DNA from: Scolanthus callimorphus
Lineage: Eukaryota; Cnidaria; Anthozoa; Actiniaria; Edwardsiidae
Direction: 5' to 3'
NCBI GenBank assembly: GCA_033964015.1
Contig: CM066918.1
Span: 248,001 to 312,000, forward strand
DNA: 64,000 nt
The number at the start of each line of letters is the position of its first letter. The stretch's first letter is position 1. Below the pieces are notes generated by a model. That model did no database searches. It saw nothing but the letters and a program-made list of their open reading frames with translations, and had not been told where the DNA came from. Made by a program: the position numbers and the translations under genes. Positions 1 through 12,839 of this stretch are shown here, piece after piece.

Positions 1-3000
1 AGCATCACTCCAGGCAGTCTCGGCTCCTCCCCGTTGGTGCGTACCCAGTTCTGGTAGGCCTATAATAGAACAAGGAAGTTCTTATTAGAGCTCCGAAAGT
101 TTAGCTGCTTTTTGCTAAATCCGATTGGTAAGCTCGGATTATATGCATCCTGTAAGGGTTTGTAGTGGGTTGAGAATGGTTTAGGTTTATAACGCGTTTC
201 TTTAGTGTGTTCAAGCTATGCAGCTTGACATACTAAACACTTTTTAGCCTTTAATCGACCGATTTCGGTACCTGCGCCCATAAGTAGAAAGCAAACACAT
301 AAGGCGCTGCCTTTAAAACTAAAAACAAATGTTTTTTTTCTTTCAAGATTTACTCAACCCATAAACTAATACTGATGAGTTGATTGTCTAATATTTATCA
401 ACCCAAAAAGAAATCACGAATCCTAGTACGCGAAAAAATTATTTGCGCATGCGTCGAAAGAAAGTTGCTCAAACTGATACCAATAGACATGTTTGTATCG
501 GGAATGTTTAAATCAGGGTCATAACGATACTCAAAACAATGCCGATAAAAAGCTGTCGGGTTTATTGCACAACCGTAAATGTAGAGAACAAACTGTCCCA
601 CATGGATCAGGTGAACAGAGTGCCGTTAATTGTTCACTTCTCGTACAAAGGGCGTCTATCTATGGTCTGGTGGTGTCAGGGCGGAAATCTCTGGCGTGGG
701 GGTAAGAACCGTTCATCGGACGCCATACGACGCTTCAGCTCTGTCTGGAAGTATGGTCCCTTTTTTACGTTCAATTTCTGCGGTTTTCATAATTCTACGA
801 ACTCTGCACAGACTAATTTATATGTTCATCACCTGTTATTGTGTTCCCTGGATCAAACAACCCAGCTTTTGCAGAATCTCAATGATGTTTGTGGATGCTA
901 AATGTTAGTTGTGAGGTCGAAGGAAGCTGCTAAAACACGGTTTCTTCCGAGTTCGGAAGAATATACTAGAAGTAGTACTTCTAGTATTCTAATCATTTTT
1001 TTTTCATTTCCGTGGTAAATTCATGGGTTTTAATCGTTTGTCAGTACGTAAATTGAGTCTACTTTTTAGGTTGTTGAAGGTTTTACCTCAAACGCTTGCT
1101 TTACCCCGCCATTATCAGCAATATTTTCAGAGAGAGTTAATTTTCCATCCACCTGAAAAAGCAGACACAATATACTATTGTCAGCTGAAAATAGGTCCCC
1201 CTAGATTATACATTGGCTGATTCCTTATCGCTCACCTGTAGGCCATAGAAAGTAAAGTTGTTGTACTGATCCACCAGACACTGGGACCTGTTGTTAAAGT
1301 TCCCTATGGTGTAGTTAGTCCACCACTTGATGTTATTACCGTCCTTGTTATAGTCTTTCCCTGAAAACACAGTATCACGTGACATGAGCGGGGGGGGGGG
1401 GGGGGGGGTGGGGGGGTGGAGCCGGGTCAGTGGCATTTTTGACGGACTCCCTAGGGTAATGTGAGGTCTACTTGTAGCTAAGGATGCCTGAGATCGGGCA
1501 TTCAAAAGGGCTTTAGGAATACTCAGATCTGATTTGTCCTGCTATTCATTGCCTCAGATATACCGCCAGCCAACGCCTAAGACTAAGCTTGCGCAATGAC
1601 TCTTGCACTACGTACGTTGCATGATGCTGCTTGATCACCTCGCAGCGAGGAAAAGAAATACGTGGAAAAGGAGTCGATATGATCTATACACAGGGTAATA
1701 CCGCTCGATAGCCTATTAATCTCCTCCTCGCCTGGGTGTGCCATGATCGTAACACTAGTACAATTGTATTGAGTAGGAAGTTTGCTTATCTAGTTAGATC
1801 TACTCTAAAACCATTACCTGTGACGTCAAAACCATGGGTTAATTCATGTGCCATGATCGTCCCTATCGCACCATAATTCACCGCTCTGAAATACACATGA
1901 TAATAGTTTCGCAATGATCGTCTTAACGTCACCATGGCAACATGCACTAACGTAACATCCACTTACTATATAAAGAAAAACATGGGAGATATCTCTATCA
2001 ACTGTAGTTTCTCCCGACCATAACGTTTGGTAAGGGTGGCCTACGTGAAACCGGAGTTGGACTACTAATCGAGTTTCGACGGCAAAAGTACTAAAGGCGT
2101 CCTTGCACGAGGCAAGTTTGGTTGCTACTCAGCAAGAATCGTAGACTGCTAGCAGCCTCTACTTTGGCGCTTCCCCAGAGAAGTGCGCGCGAACCTCCGA
2201 CGAACGCCAGAGGAGCGTTCGTCGGGGGTTCGCGCGCACTTCATTAGGGTTGCGCCAAAGTAGGGGCTGCTAACAGTCTACAAGAATCGTGCATGTGACT
2301 TCCCAGCTGCAATTTGCAATGCATGAAAAAAAGACAAAGAAGCCGAAAAAAGAATCCGAACCAAATGCGTACTATCTCTGTCATTACCTTGGATATTTGA
2401 GATCGTAGAATGGAGCTTGCAGTATTCCAGCTGGGAAAACTAACATCAGGAAAAAAAGGATGAATCAGCGTAAACATAGTGTTTGTCCATGTGTTCACTT
2501 TTCAGAATTGCCACGAAAAATGCGACCCAAGGGATCTCAATGGTACAAAAAAGCCAAACAGTTTTACTTTATCAAAACAACAAGTATCGGTACATGGTTT
2601 ACGAGACCCGTATCCGATATCATGCAACCAGTCCTAGTCATAGGCTCGCCCTCACTTAGATGACTTTACCCGTGGCTGGTAAACTACGTGGTCTCGAAAC
2701 TGGGGTATCATCACTCACGGACAGTTTGTAACGAAAGCAAGAAAAGAGAAATTCTACCAGGGACGGCGGAACAGTTTTGAAAGGGGGGGGAGGGGGGGGG
2801 GGGTACATTAGTAAGATTGTATGGCAAGATGGGGTCTGAGTTCAGTGGAAATGTATGAAAATTGTCGAAATTTTGGGGCTAAACCCCCCTAGCCACCCCC
2901 GTCCCCCCTCCCCCCCCCGGCTCCGTCGTCGCTGTCTACTCACCCATTTTGTTGTTGTTGTAGGAGTAATATGCATTTAACATAGTTGGAGGGAATGGCC

Positions 3001-6000
3001 ACCTTGAATAGAGTTACAAAAAGATCAGCTCATTATTTGTCAATACGAAAAACAGCTAGAAATGTTCTTTCTCATTGAGAAGAATATGATTGCTTACTCT
3101 TTTTTGTCGAATGGTTTTCCCAGCGAAGCGAAATTCCTGATATTATCGTTCGTTCGGAGGTTCAGTAAATTCATGAAGTATGTCTTAGAAGATATCGGGA
3201 CCTGAGTGTCAAGAAAAACATTGGTTAGTATTAGGGAACAGGTATACATCGCGCGAAACTAGAAACCAACTTCTCTATATTGTCTATTACGTGATACTGA
3301 TTTTTTTTCCGTCCTTTTGCCAAGCACCAGGCCAGTTGTTTGCCGATTTGCAAGATTTGTATGCCGATTTGCAAGATTTGTATGCCGATTTGTAAAGTTG
3401 CTGTTGATTACGTACCTTTCTGTATATGGATGCTAAGTGCTTACTGTCCATTACGTAGTCAGGATAGCCGATGTTCTCTAACAGGGTCTGTGCCTGGAAA
3501 GAAATTAACATCATCACTACGACACGGCGAATAAGACACAGTAGGTCAATTAACTGATACTCTTGTCATTTTTGCGCGCCAAACCCGAAACATGAGTGAA
3601 TATTGTATGTGACGTATAACAATGGAATTCGAATGGTTCAGCCGCTATTGAAATACGTGTTAGTGAAATGTGAACAAAAGGAAGCCTGATTAATTGAGCC
3701 ATTGTAACTGAACAGAAGGGCAGGGTTTTAACGGTCACGAGATGACGGGCCCTTTTCTGGTCTTAGTTGCCGGAGTGTTTTATACAAGCCTGACCTTAGC
3801 TTTGGCTTCTTTCTTGGTTACACTGTCCATCCATTCAATAGCCTTCAACTTATCAATGAATACACGTCTAATGCTCTCGCTTATTTCTTGCGCCTGAAAT
3901 TGGATAAAAGAAAATAGAAAAAAAAAAATGAAACCGCACACATCCACGAACCACCACCAAAATGGCCAGAACTTCACTGAGTTTTCTCCGGCTTTACCCA
4001 TCTCTGGAAGTAGAGCTTACTTAGTTAATGGAGTTCGATGAATTTCGCCGTATTAAAAACCCAGTCTATCCGCTATTCAACTCTTTAGACTTCTATTTTC
4101 TGATTTTACTTTGTTTTCTCTATTCAAGTGAACAAAATCATGATAAAGCTGACGCGTAATGTTTCTCAAATTTTTGTGTCACCTAAGACACAAACGACAC
4201 TAGTTCTTTCTCGCCGCGCGCTTTCCTTTCCTAATAATCTAATCATCCCCTCCCTGGGGATTTCCAAAGACACTGTGAACCTAGATCATTAAGCCCTTTT
4301 CTACTAACCAACGCTTTGCTTTTGCCCTTGAATTTCCTATCTAAGTACACTTTGGACACAGGCATCCCGAAATGGTCCGTCAAACTACTCAGGCAGAGCT
4401 CCTTCCGGGAACTGTCGCGCCAGAAGTTGAATGTCCGCGTGTAGTAGTTCTGGAAAACCCTCTCGTATTCTTTGCTTAGTTGGTAGTATTGGATCTTTAT
4501 GAACCGCCACATGATGTAATTAGAGAGCAACCTGAAGAGATGATCAAAACAACATTGTGGTCAACCAGTGGACATGATAAGTTGTCTTGACTTGACTCTC
4601 AACAGATGCAACCTGACTTAACCTGGTCGGGAATCTGGACTTTCCTACCTTTTTGGCGTCTTGTCGATCAACTTGACCAGTTTCTTCAAATAGTTAAGAG
4701 CAAACACAGCGACTTGTTCTTCTTGTGTCACTTTGTGAGTGGCGTCTTTGAAGATTCCTCTTAGAAAACGAAGCCAATCTATCTATACAAAAGATAAATG
4801 CGGGAGGCTCTGTTGACAGCCAATGACGCATGCGTATAAGAAAATGATCTTTTTATGCTTCCCAATTACTTGCAGAGCGCTCAAGCCGAAGGCATTGATC
4901 GAAAAGACGACCAGCAAGCAAATTTCATTGTTATTTTTCCAGAAGCGTTATTCAAAAGCGCGATTAAAGGGGTTCTATGTACGCATGCGCGCCGTTTCAG
5001 CCTGCGAGGTGACGAGCCGGGGAGCTCTGGGTACGAGAATGCCTATTGATGGGGATGTGCTCGCCTGAAAAAAAAAACCTTCGTGTTTGTGACTGCGAAA
5101 AGCTGAAAGGCGCGTATCCCCTCCCAGGTAGTACAGGGCATGGGACACAAGTCGCAAATGATTGCGCGCGCACGTTTTAAGGCCATGTTACGTGAGACAA
5201 GTTTTAATGCAACTCGCACAAAACACATTGCAACGGGATGTCACATGCTCGCAATTTTTTTCACAATTTTGCGAAATGTAGAAATCCGATCTACTGTTTC
5301 TGCAATTCGTAACTTGTTGCCAGGGTGTGTCACACGTGCAATTTCGCTGAAACTGGCAACGCAATTAAAAATAGTATAGGTTAGTAGGTAGTTTTTCTAT
5401 GGCTCGCTGGAAGAGCATCAGATGATGAATGCGATACCATAGTTTATTGATTTTTTTAGATAAAGCTTATGATAATGATGATGATGATGATGGTTGCGGT
5501 GCTAGTTAAAGAAAAAATAGTCTCCTGTAACAAGGCCGATAGCGACGCTATCGTCTTCACTTTCTCATTATCATACCTCTGGGCCCGTAGCCTCTTGCAG
5601 TTGACGCACCGTTATCCTCTTGTAATTTTTGTTGTTGTCTGAACTCGATGATTGACGCTCGATTATCTACGACAACATAAGAATCATCGCTTGTCGGTTA
5701 TTTTGTAGTTCACCGCGGCTCTTCATTATCACAGAAGCAGAGTCCCTCGGTGTACAGGCATTCATGTTTACCTTTGAGAGGTTCTTCTCAAATTCGTAAA
5801 TCTCTTGCACGTCCTTCAAAGAGTCACTATCTCCGCCCAACATGAGAGTGAGGTTCGTCATCAGCTCCTTGTATACCATGCGCATCTGTAGAAAACACAG
5901 AAGACTTACAAGCACACCTTAATAGCATGCATGCAACCTATTTAAAAAAAAACGCACTAGCCTCGCATTGTGCAAAAAAAAAAAAAAATACAAACTGGAG

Positions 6001-9000
6001 GGGGTGATCAACTTTGCTGGCTCTTATCGAACACTTTAATCTCCCCTCAGCAAGAAATTACAGAAGCAAGGGAAATGCAGATTTCCTTTTGTGGACTAAA
6101 GTTAGTAACTCTGTACAGGCCCATCACCAACGGGGAGCCTTTGCGCTCCGTTTTCTTTTGTTTTCAAATTGATCCATTGTTTTTCCGGTGCTCTCTGGTG
6201 ATGGGCCTTTAAGACCCGTGTAGCCAGAACGATCAAAACTAAAACTCAGATCGCGCAAGACCCGTGTAGTCAGACGATCAACCGAAAACCCAGACCGCCT
6301 CAGTGACTTACCTTATTGTATCTCTTGGATTTTCCGGTATACACGCTACTTGAGATTCCCAGATATGACTGATCCAGCTGAAAAATTTTAATTTAAAATG
6401 TCAAAGTCCATACTTAACTTAACCTGAGGATCAGGCCCTCCCTCGTTTCCCTTGAAAAATAAATACCGGAAAATCGCAGTAAAGGTTATTTTTTCTGCCT
6501 CATTTTCTCTTGGAAAAATTAAATTCCGCCTGATACCCAGGCTATAGTATTAAAGATGAGTTCGAGTTTTCTTTTTTGAGCCACTATAGACTCACTATAT
6601 AGTTAACGCATGAACAAGAACGAGTAGTTAATTCTTTAGAAGAAACCCACTTTGAATGCTTTTAGAAAGTATTATGGTGGCATTTCCGGTATCTTTCACG
6701 TAATGGATAGTGAGTAGGGGAACCAATCAGATTGCACTTGTGATAGTATGCGAGTGGGTTCCTACTAAGAGGAAGGTTAATTTCAGGAACACAACTACAA
6801 GTAGCTGACTTACATAGATGATATTATAAGAGCTGTTTTTGATGTCGACGTCCACATAAATAGAGAGCAGTGGCGAAATAGCCAGCTCTCTATGGGCTGT
6901 TATAAAGTTGCTCATAAAATCCCATTTGTTCTCGTCCCAGTTCTTGTCGATCACTGCCCATGAGCCGTATTTCTTGATTATCTGGGTCAGCGGTTCATCC
7001 CCCAGGCGTTCGATCTCGGTTTTGTTCATACATGAGTCGTAGAACTGGAATGCTTTGGTGACTGCTTCGTCCTATCGATAAGGGTGAGGAGTGGAAATTA
7101 ATATATCATAAGAATTAGCAAAGAACAGTAGTGACATATGCGCCACTTAGAAGGAATAACATAGACTACATAGACTAAAAGTAAAGTGTGCAGTGAAGTT
7201 GTAGGTCCGGTCGTCCCAATAACATGTTTGAGGTGTTGGTCACGTTTGCATTCATTCGTGGTCTCTTTCGCATCGAGCAATTGGACCAAAAGCCAACATT
7301 TACTAATTAGTAAGACACTATTCGGCCCTGAAATTCCTGGATCCGCCCCTGTGGTTGATATGTTTTTGACATGTGCACATGTCACATCAATACTATATTT
7401 ATAATATACAGGGCAAAATTACTCGATGCTGATTGGCTAAGAGCGAGGGCATTTTTTAGTAATTGAGGGCAAAATTACTTTGCACACGTCTGAATACAAG
7501 CAGTAACACACGCGCTGAATTTTGCCCTTTTATATCATAAACAAGTAAGCACATGGGTTCCTCGTAAAATTAGGGATTAATTTCACTTGTTTTTTCAATT
7601 TTTTTCAAATTGCCCTCGCCGCAGATGGCTCAGGCAATTTTGGCAATTTTGGAAAAAAATTGAAAACACTTGTGAAATTAATCCCTAATTTTACTCTACC
7701 CCATGCGATTACCTATACTAAGACAAATGACAAGATAACTTAGACCGTGCACAGTAGTACTTATCGGTAAATAAATAGTACATTGGCTTAATATTTCTAG
7801 ACTACTTATTTCTAGACTTTTTTCCACCACTGCCATGGACGGGGTTCTGCATCCCCATAAAAATTTATTGTCCATAGTTTCGCATTTTTAGAATTGAATT
7901 ACTGAGAACTAACTCAAAATGTTTTGTGAGAACATAAGCTTTGTGAACATTTTAGGACTGACCTTATGATATTGTTTTCGTATTTGAATTACTGAGAACT
8001 AACTCAAAATGTTTTGTGAGAACATAAGCTTTGTGAACATTTTAGGACTGACCTTATGATATTGTTTTCGTATTTCTTCACTGTTTATCAGCCTGTTGAT
8101 CAGTGCATTATTTTTCTTCGTCAGCTTGTAGAACTGGTCCCATTTGGGATTGGCATCTGGTCGAATATTGTTCTTGATCCAACCGCCACAGGCATATTGG
8201 TAAAAGTCCTCACATGGGTTGGCAGTGGGGTCAATAGAGGTCAGCAGCTCTACAAAGAACATGACCAAATAATATAGGTACTCTGGATGCATAGGTGGTG
8301 GACCTGGGGGGCAGGGGATGCTTGGCTTGAGAACCCCCAGCCTCGTACCCAGACGCTTCCCGGGTTTTAAGGGCATGCAAAGACTTGTGGGATAGTTTGA
8401 GCAGGGCGCGTAGGGAGTTGTGGGATAGTTTTAACAGGGCACGCAGAGAGTTATGGGATATGTGGAGAAAGAGACGGAAGTTAGGGTTAGGATATCCCAG
8501 AGTTCAGTGCGCACCGTGTGATACTCATTCCCAGTCCCTACACCTCCAAAACAATTTTCACTGAGATAAATCACCTCAAGAGACGGCGAAAAGATCACCT
8601 CAAGAGATGGTGAAAAATAACGTCTGGGTATGAGACTGGAGCACCCCCACTTTTTGAACTGGGGGGCTGAGCACCCCCACTTTTTGAAGCTAGATATATT
8701 TTTTGCTTATTACTTGTAAAGAAGAAAAGGAACAGAAGAACAGAAGCGTGTCCTTTTTTTTTCTGTTTTGACATTAGGCCCAGAGAACGTAAGGGTTAAG
8801 ATTACATTGTGACATATTTTCATCAAAATGTATATGAGGTAAAAACATGAAAAAACAAAATTACGTGTCCACATTTTTTGCCTCTTTGGCACCCCCATTT
8901 TTTAGGGTGCTCCACCGCCTCTGGGATGGGAAAGGATATAGAATACAGGGTGGGATTTTTTCACAACCGTAACAAAACTTGTGTAATTCAATGTCACTGG

Positions 9001-10716
9001 TGGGTGTTTATACCATCAGTTTGCAGAATTTCTTGTTGTCACTTGAGCAACTGGGAGTGTTACCAGACAGTGTATGAACAATACATCTTTGTGGTCAGAA
9101 AAATGTTCTAATAATAATAAAAATAATAGTCTTTATTTGTCTCATAAATTACATAAAGGATGTGACAATGATATTATAATATATTATAATTCATTTTCCA
9201 TCCTCTCTAGTGTCCTGGAGTGCATGCATGCATTTGGGTGTTCATAATAATAATAATAATAATCTTTATTTTGCTCTTGAAGCTTGATATTTTTGGGGGG
9301 GGTAAGTTCACCACAGAGACCAACATTAAGTTCTTCTGTTTTTCAGTTGCCTGCAGAGATTGCTACTGTACTTTGAAATGGCTCATCACATTTTTTGAGG
9401 AATGATGAGAAACTCTGGCTTTGTCTTACTGGTTCTGCTAATAGGTAGGTCACCCTTCCATCCATCCAGGGTTTATTTTTCAGCATAAAGAATAAGCCAC
9501 CATGGGGGAGGGGGAGGGGGGAGTAATGGTAGGGTCATACAAAAGGGTGGAGGCATTTTGAGTCTACAAGAAGGGTACAGAAAACAATAAAGTATTTCTT
9601 AATGAAATGGTGCCTGCGATTTTACTTATAGCTGTAGATTTGTCTTTGGGATTTTTTATAAAACAGATTTTGCATTTTAACCACATTAGTATATAAAAGG
9701 GGTACCCACAAAGTTTAGAAGTACCCTTACCTACACCCTGATTTGTATTTATGCGTTAGTTATGTGTTGTGAAAATATATGATTCAAGAGAACCTACCCA
9801 AGGTCGCATGTAATTGGAAACCACACTAACTAAACAGCAACAATGTGACCTTGCTAGCCTGAATAAGCTACCGGCTTTATTCTGATGAAAGGTGAGAAAT
9901 ATTCTTGTTGCACGGATGTTTTGCTTTGATTTTGTTTCTGAAAATCTAGAAGCTTTTGTTTTTAGTTATGAAATTATCGAAAGCTTGAGGTTGAAAAAAC
10001 AGAAACAAAATCTTTAAGTCCAGAATATTTGCGGTGAAACAAGTATGTCCGTTTTAAAGGACTGTGAAGAATACAATAGTAAAATTGTTCCGCTAATTAT
10101 TTTTTCGCTTGCTATGAACTGGCATTCCAACAAGAACAACAATTCAGACAAATTAAAGAGCTGTCTAATTCTTGAAAACAAAAGGTCAATATTGTACGAG
10201 TTTACCCGAACTATTCATCCGAGAGATTTTCACTTATTTGATGATCAATAAGGATATACTAGGGCATCATTTTAGAATTGATGCGTTTATAAATATGTAA
10301 CAGGAATTTTAATTCCTTAAAAGTGTCTAGGACCAACAGCAAATGATATTCCTACCTGAAGCAGTGTGTATACAGTCTGCAGACCAGCAAATTTGCGACC
10401 AAATTTTCGCTGCTTTGTAACTCTCACTTTTTGTCGTCTGGTTTCCAGCGACACGAGCTACGTCCTTCAAGGCGTCATTTCTCTGTCTCTCGTTCAAGTA
10501 CAGACATAACAACACCACGCAAAATATTAGCATCAATGCAATAACCAGAATCAAAAACTTCTCAAATCGACTACAGCCTTGTTTTTTCGTCGCTGGTTCT
10601 TCAATTTCTACAAGAATAGATCTTGGCCGTCTCCTGGGCTTGTAGGCGCTGGAGTCCGTATTTGCTGTGTTGTTTGACACGAGAAGGCTAAGCCGGTTAG
10701 ATTCTGGTGTTTCCAT
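1..10716 (-). CDS. M13 zinc metallopeptidase (neprilysin/ECE-like), 17 exons, 3' end outside window
   Basis: Type II membrane ectopeptidase expected to cleave short extracellular peptides; the substrate cannot be inferred. Exons in transcription order: 10716-10356, 8249-8053, 7071-6814, 6377-6312, 5885-5714, 5638-5577, 4782-4649, 4531-4309, 3893-3795, 3493-3416, 3201-3098, 3002-2944, 2439-2388, 1885-1818, 1360-1236, 1152-1087, 59-1. All junctions are GT-AG with matching phases, giving about 727 residues without a frame break. Residues 54-74 are a membrane anchor. Family landmarks in order are DPTANPCEDFYQYACGGW, LNAYY, FPAGILQAPF, HELTH (about residue 635) and ENIAD (Glu about 695). The last exon begins AYQNWVRTNGEEPRLPG, typical of the region just before the C-terminal zinc-domain end, so roughly 40-50 residues are missing by comparison with the family's usual 750-780. 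The exon chain rests on homology and phase; no transcript was available. Confidence 0.93.
575..772. repeat. Partner copy of the 52.2-kb dispersed segment
   Basis: Same backbone as 52,226-52,520 with an internal deletion and about 90 percent identity elsewhere. It lies in the last M13 intron in the window. No function is recognised. Confidence 0.6.
1087..1152 (-). CDS. M13 peptidase exon 16: third zinc ligand
   Basis: A 22-codon exon encoding VDGKLTLSENIADNGG. The Glu of ENIAD supplies the third zinc ligand in the M13 family, and the Asp supports the catalytic His region. The residue before it is Ser where the family nearly always has Gly. Acceptor TTTTTCAG and donor GAG|GTAAAA are both canonical. 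Confidence 0.9.
1818..1885 (-). CDS. M13 peptidase exon 14: HExxH zinc-binding exon
   Basis: It encodes VNYGAIGTIMAHELTHGFDV. The two His of HELTH are zinc ligands and the Glu is the catalytic base by family knowledge. The family usually reads GFDD after the motif; here the second Asp is Val. Phase 2 in, phase 1 out. Confidence 0.93.
2142..2280. mobile_element. Foldback MITE with 9-bp target-site duplication
   Basis: 139-bp near-perfect palindrome in an M13 intron. It begins TAGACTGCTAGCAGCC and ends GGCTGCTAACAGTCTA, with matching GC-rich arms meeting near 2205-2212. The direct repeat CAAGAATCG flanks both sides (2133-2141 and 2281-2289). A 9-bp duplication fits a Mutator-like family (inference). 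There is no coding capacity. Confidence 0.85.
3339..3396. repeat. Short tandem repeat, 21-bp unit, about 3 copies
   Basis: The unit TGCCGATTTGCAAGATTTGTA is repeated nearly perfectly with a degenerate third copy. It lies just inside the intron after M13 exon 10. Confidence 0.8.
4801..5045. mobile_element. GAGCTCTGGGTACGAGAATG MITE family copy
   Basis: It starts GGGAGGCTCTGTTGACAGCC and ends GGGAGCTCTGGGTACGAGAA. It sits in the M13 intron between exons 6 and 7. Confidence 0.75.
6118..6208. mobile_element. Small MITE, AGGCCCATCACCA family, copy 1
   Basis: The ends AGGCCCATCACCAAC and GGTGATGGGCCT are inverted. The interior matches the copy at 44,568-44,689 almost base for base except for a shorter right half. 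It lies in an M13 intron. Confidence 0.85.
7396..7719. mobile_element. Dispersed 320-bp repeat with internal foldback, copy 1
   Basis: It opens with ATTTATAATATACAGGGCAA and contains an inverted pair, TTAGGGATTAATTTCACTTG with its complement, around a GC-richer loop. About 90 percent identical by eye to 54,133-54,447. The shared stretch includes CTGATTGGCTAAGAGCGAGG. No ORF. Confidence 0.85.
7894..8073. repeat. 90-bp exact tandem duplication across an exon-intron junction
   Basis: Two adjacent, essentially identical 90-bp copies. The copy nearer the exon contains the 3' end of M13 exon 2 and its GT donor; the other copy lies in the intron and repeats both. The identity suggests a recent event or an assembly artefact. 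Confidence 0.9.
8053..8249 (-). CDS. M13 peptidase exon 2, with duplicated 3' end
   Basis: It encodes LLTSIDPTANPCEDFYQYA and CGGWIKNN, the hallmark start of the peptidase_M13_N domain. The acceptor is TTTGTAG and the donor AAG|GTCAGT, phase 0. The last 27 coding bases plus the donor are repeated 90 bp further into the intron (7894-7983), so a second identical donor exists; using it would read into a stop codon. Confidence 0.93.
8377..10320. other. M13 intron 1, no gene seen
   Basis: Contains ATAATAATAA microsatellites near 9110 and 9245, G-rich stretches near 9295 and 9505, and a repeat with GAGCACCCCCACTTTTTGAA in two copies (8640-8690). No convincing exon was found. Confidence 0.6.
10356..10716 (-). 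CDS. M13 peptidase exon 1: cytosolic tail, membrane anchor and first cysteines
   Basis: It starts at the only good ATG before a hydrophobic stretch (residues 54-74) preceded by a basic cytosolic tail of about 50 residues, as in type II peptidases. It ends CWSADCIHTAS followed by a phase-1 GTAGGA donor, and joins exon 2 to give the conserved C-x4-C...LL..DP entry into the M13 domain. The tail has proline/arginine-rich PRRRPRS, a possible sorting signal (inference). Confidence 0.9.
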
Positions 10717-10822
10717 TTTGTATATCTTTGGTTTCTCAATAAAAAGGAGTCCCGCTCGAGCTCAGATTGAAATTCCAGTACAAAAAGGCCATGACATTTT
10801 GCGCAGTTTTATGGATAACAAA

Positions 10823-10830
10823 TTATATAA
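10823..10830 (-). promoter_or_regulatory. Possible TATA box for the M13 gene
   Basis: On the minus strand the sequence reads TTATATAA about 110 bp upstream of the start codon, which would allow a short 5' UTR. This is a sequence match only; a capped 5' end near 10,795 would support it. Confidence 0.3.
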
Positions 10831-12839
10831 GTAGAAGTGGCTCGTGAAGCAAGCAGAGGCACTAGTTCACTTTGTCTGTCACAGTCTGAATCCCTTGGGA
10901 CGAGTGAAACACGCTTAATGGAGTCTTTAGTGGGAAGTTCACTGCATATTAACGTTTTAATGTCCATAAAATTGCCCCAGATTCGAAATGGAACAACTGC
11001 AACGGCGTAATTCGCTCAAAGCAAGGACTGTCTATGTCGTCGGGTGGCCTCAAACTTGGCACTTGGCAGTTCAAGTGGAGAGGGAGTTGAATCGGTTCTG
11101 TTGAGCTGTTTATAGTAGTGTAGAGTTGTTTAGCCTGTAACGTTGAGCAGTTCATCGGAAAAAGCCAATGAGCCTTTGTGCGCTCTTTGCAATCGGAAGT
11201 GCTACAGAGCTCTTGTCTGTCATCAAGTTACGTTCATAATAGACATACTAAAATAAACACAAAGTTTAAAGATTTGAAGGGTTCAATGGATCCCCAGGAT
11301 GAGCGCAGATAGAATGGAAGCACTTTACACTATAAAATGTACTGATGTTTTTTTTTCTAGACTTGGACTGCATTCGGAAAAATGCTTTTCCTCTTGGTTC
11401 AATAGTCGAGCTTTCAGTACCCTTTCAAGGCAAGGGAAATGTCCAATAAACTGTCAGCATTGCTGTACAAGAAGTTTTGACGAGTGCGATGTCAGAGTAT
11501 CATGTTGTCCCGGGATTTGACACGATGCGGCGAGGGCGCAGCGAAGAGACCCCGCGATAAAATTTAATTGCTACTTTGAAAAGGTCGACTCAGAAATTGC
11601 CATCGTATCGTTTTGGCCCGATGTCGCTTTGCTAGCGACGCCCTCGGATACAACGGCATGCTCGTCCGTCCCGTGCTTTTTGTTTTCGCCGGCCACCTGC
11701 GGGATTCTCGACATTATGTATTAGGACTAGTGCCAGGGTATCAAGTTCTTCTTTGAGAAATATAAAACGGGGATAAATAATTTTCCGCCTAAAGCTGGGT
11801 ATGTATTTTTTGCAAGCTGGTAGCTAAAACTGCATGTTTGACAGTAGGAATATTAAATGAGAGGAGGACAAAGAGAAGGCATCGCGGATCTCTCGTACGT
11901 AAACGTATATTATGTGACGTGCAATTTTAAACAAAAACATTTTGTTTGGAAGGATAGACAACAAGAGAGTTTCAGTTCTTAGTCAGCGTGTTCATCCTAG
12001 AAATTGCCAGTGTCACTGTTCATTCTAGAAATTGCCCAGAGCGAAGCATTCGCCCCCTTTTAAAAAACGCAAGAAGAGGGGGGCATCGGCTAAAACTGAA
12101 AGGATCAACTGAACTGAGAATTTGTGTAATCACTTTGCGATTGGTTTCACTACAGTCATATCAAATCGGCTCTATGATTGAAGGCGAGTATGAGAGCGAT
12201 TCTGATGCTACTAACGCAAACGCGTTTTTCAACTCGATCGCGTTGCGTCTAAAATGGTCGGATATGTTTAACTTCAACCATCGGAATACTTCAACCGTAT
12301 TTAGATAAAGGCACTTGCTTCTGTAACATGGTGGTGTTTATGAGACAGAAAGGGGAGTCTGTTTGGAAACCGAGTTAAACCATTCACGGTATGACCGTCA
12401 ACTCAAGATGCGGATGTGAAGAGGTGCGTCATAATGCCTCCAGTGTATTTTGTGGTTGCGGCACTCTTAATTTAAATAACCGTAAAACGCTAACAGCCTC
12501 AAGTTGGTGAAGGCCAGACATGATTGCCGATATTCGCGGCCCGACTGTCATCTTGTCGTCTTGAAATGTGAGAGACACAGCTCTGCTCGTCTCAAAATAT
12601 AGTCACATAGAGCGTCTTGTAGGTAGATTTTGATGCCCGCGCATGCCGCAATCTGTTTCCCGCACACGGTTTAACGACTGCGGGATTAGGACCCAAAACA
12701 TTTGTTTTACAAAACGTGGCCTCGAAAAAGCGCGTTGATGTTTTAGAGCCTGCTTTCTTGGACATGCTTTATCCAGTTAGAAAGGAATTGTAGCACAAAG
12801 TTTATTTGATTAAGTACAAATGATGCTTTTTCTACTCAC

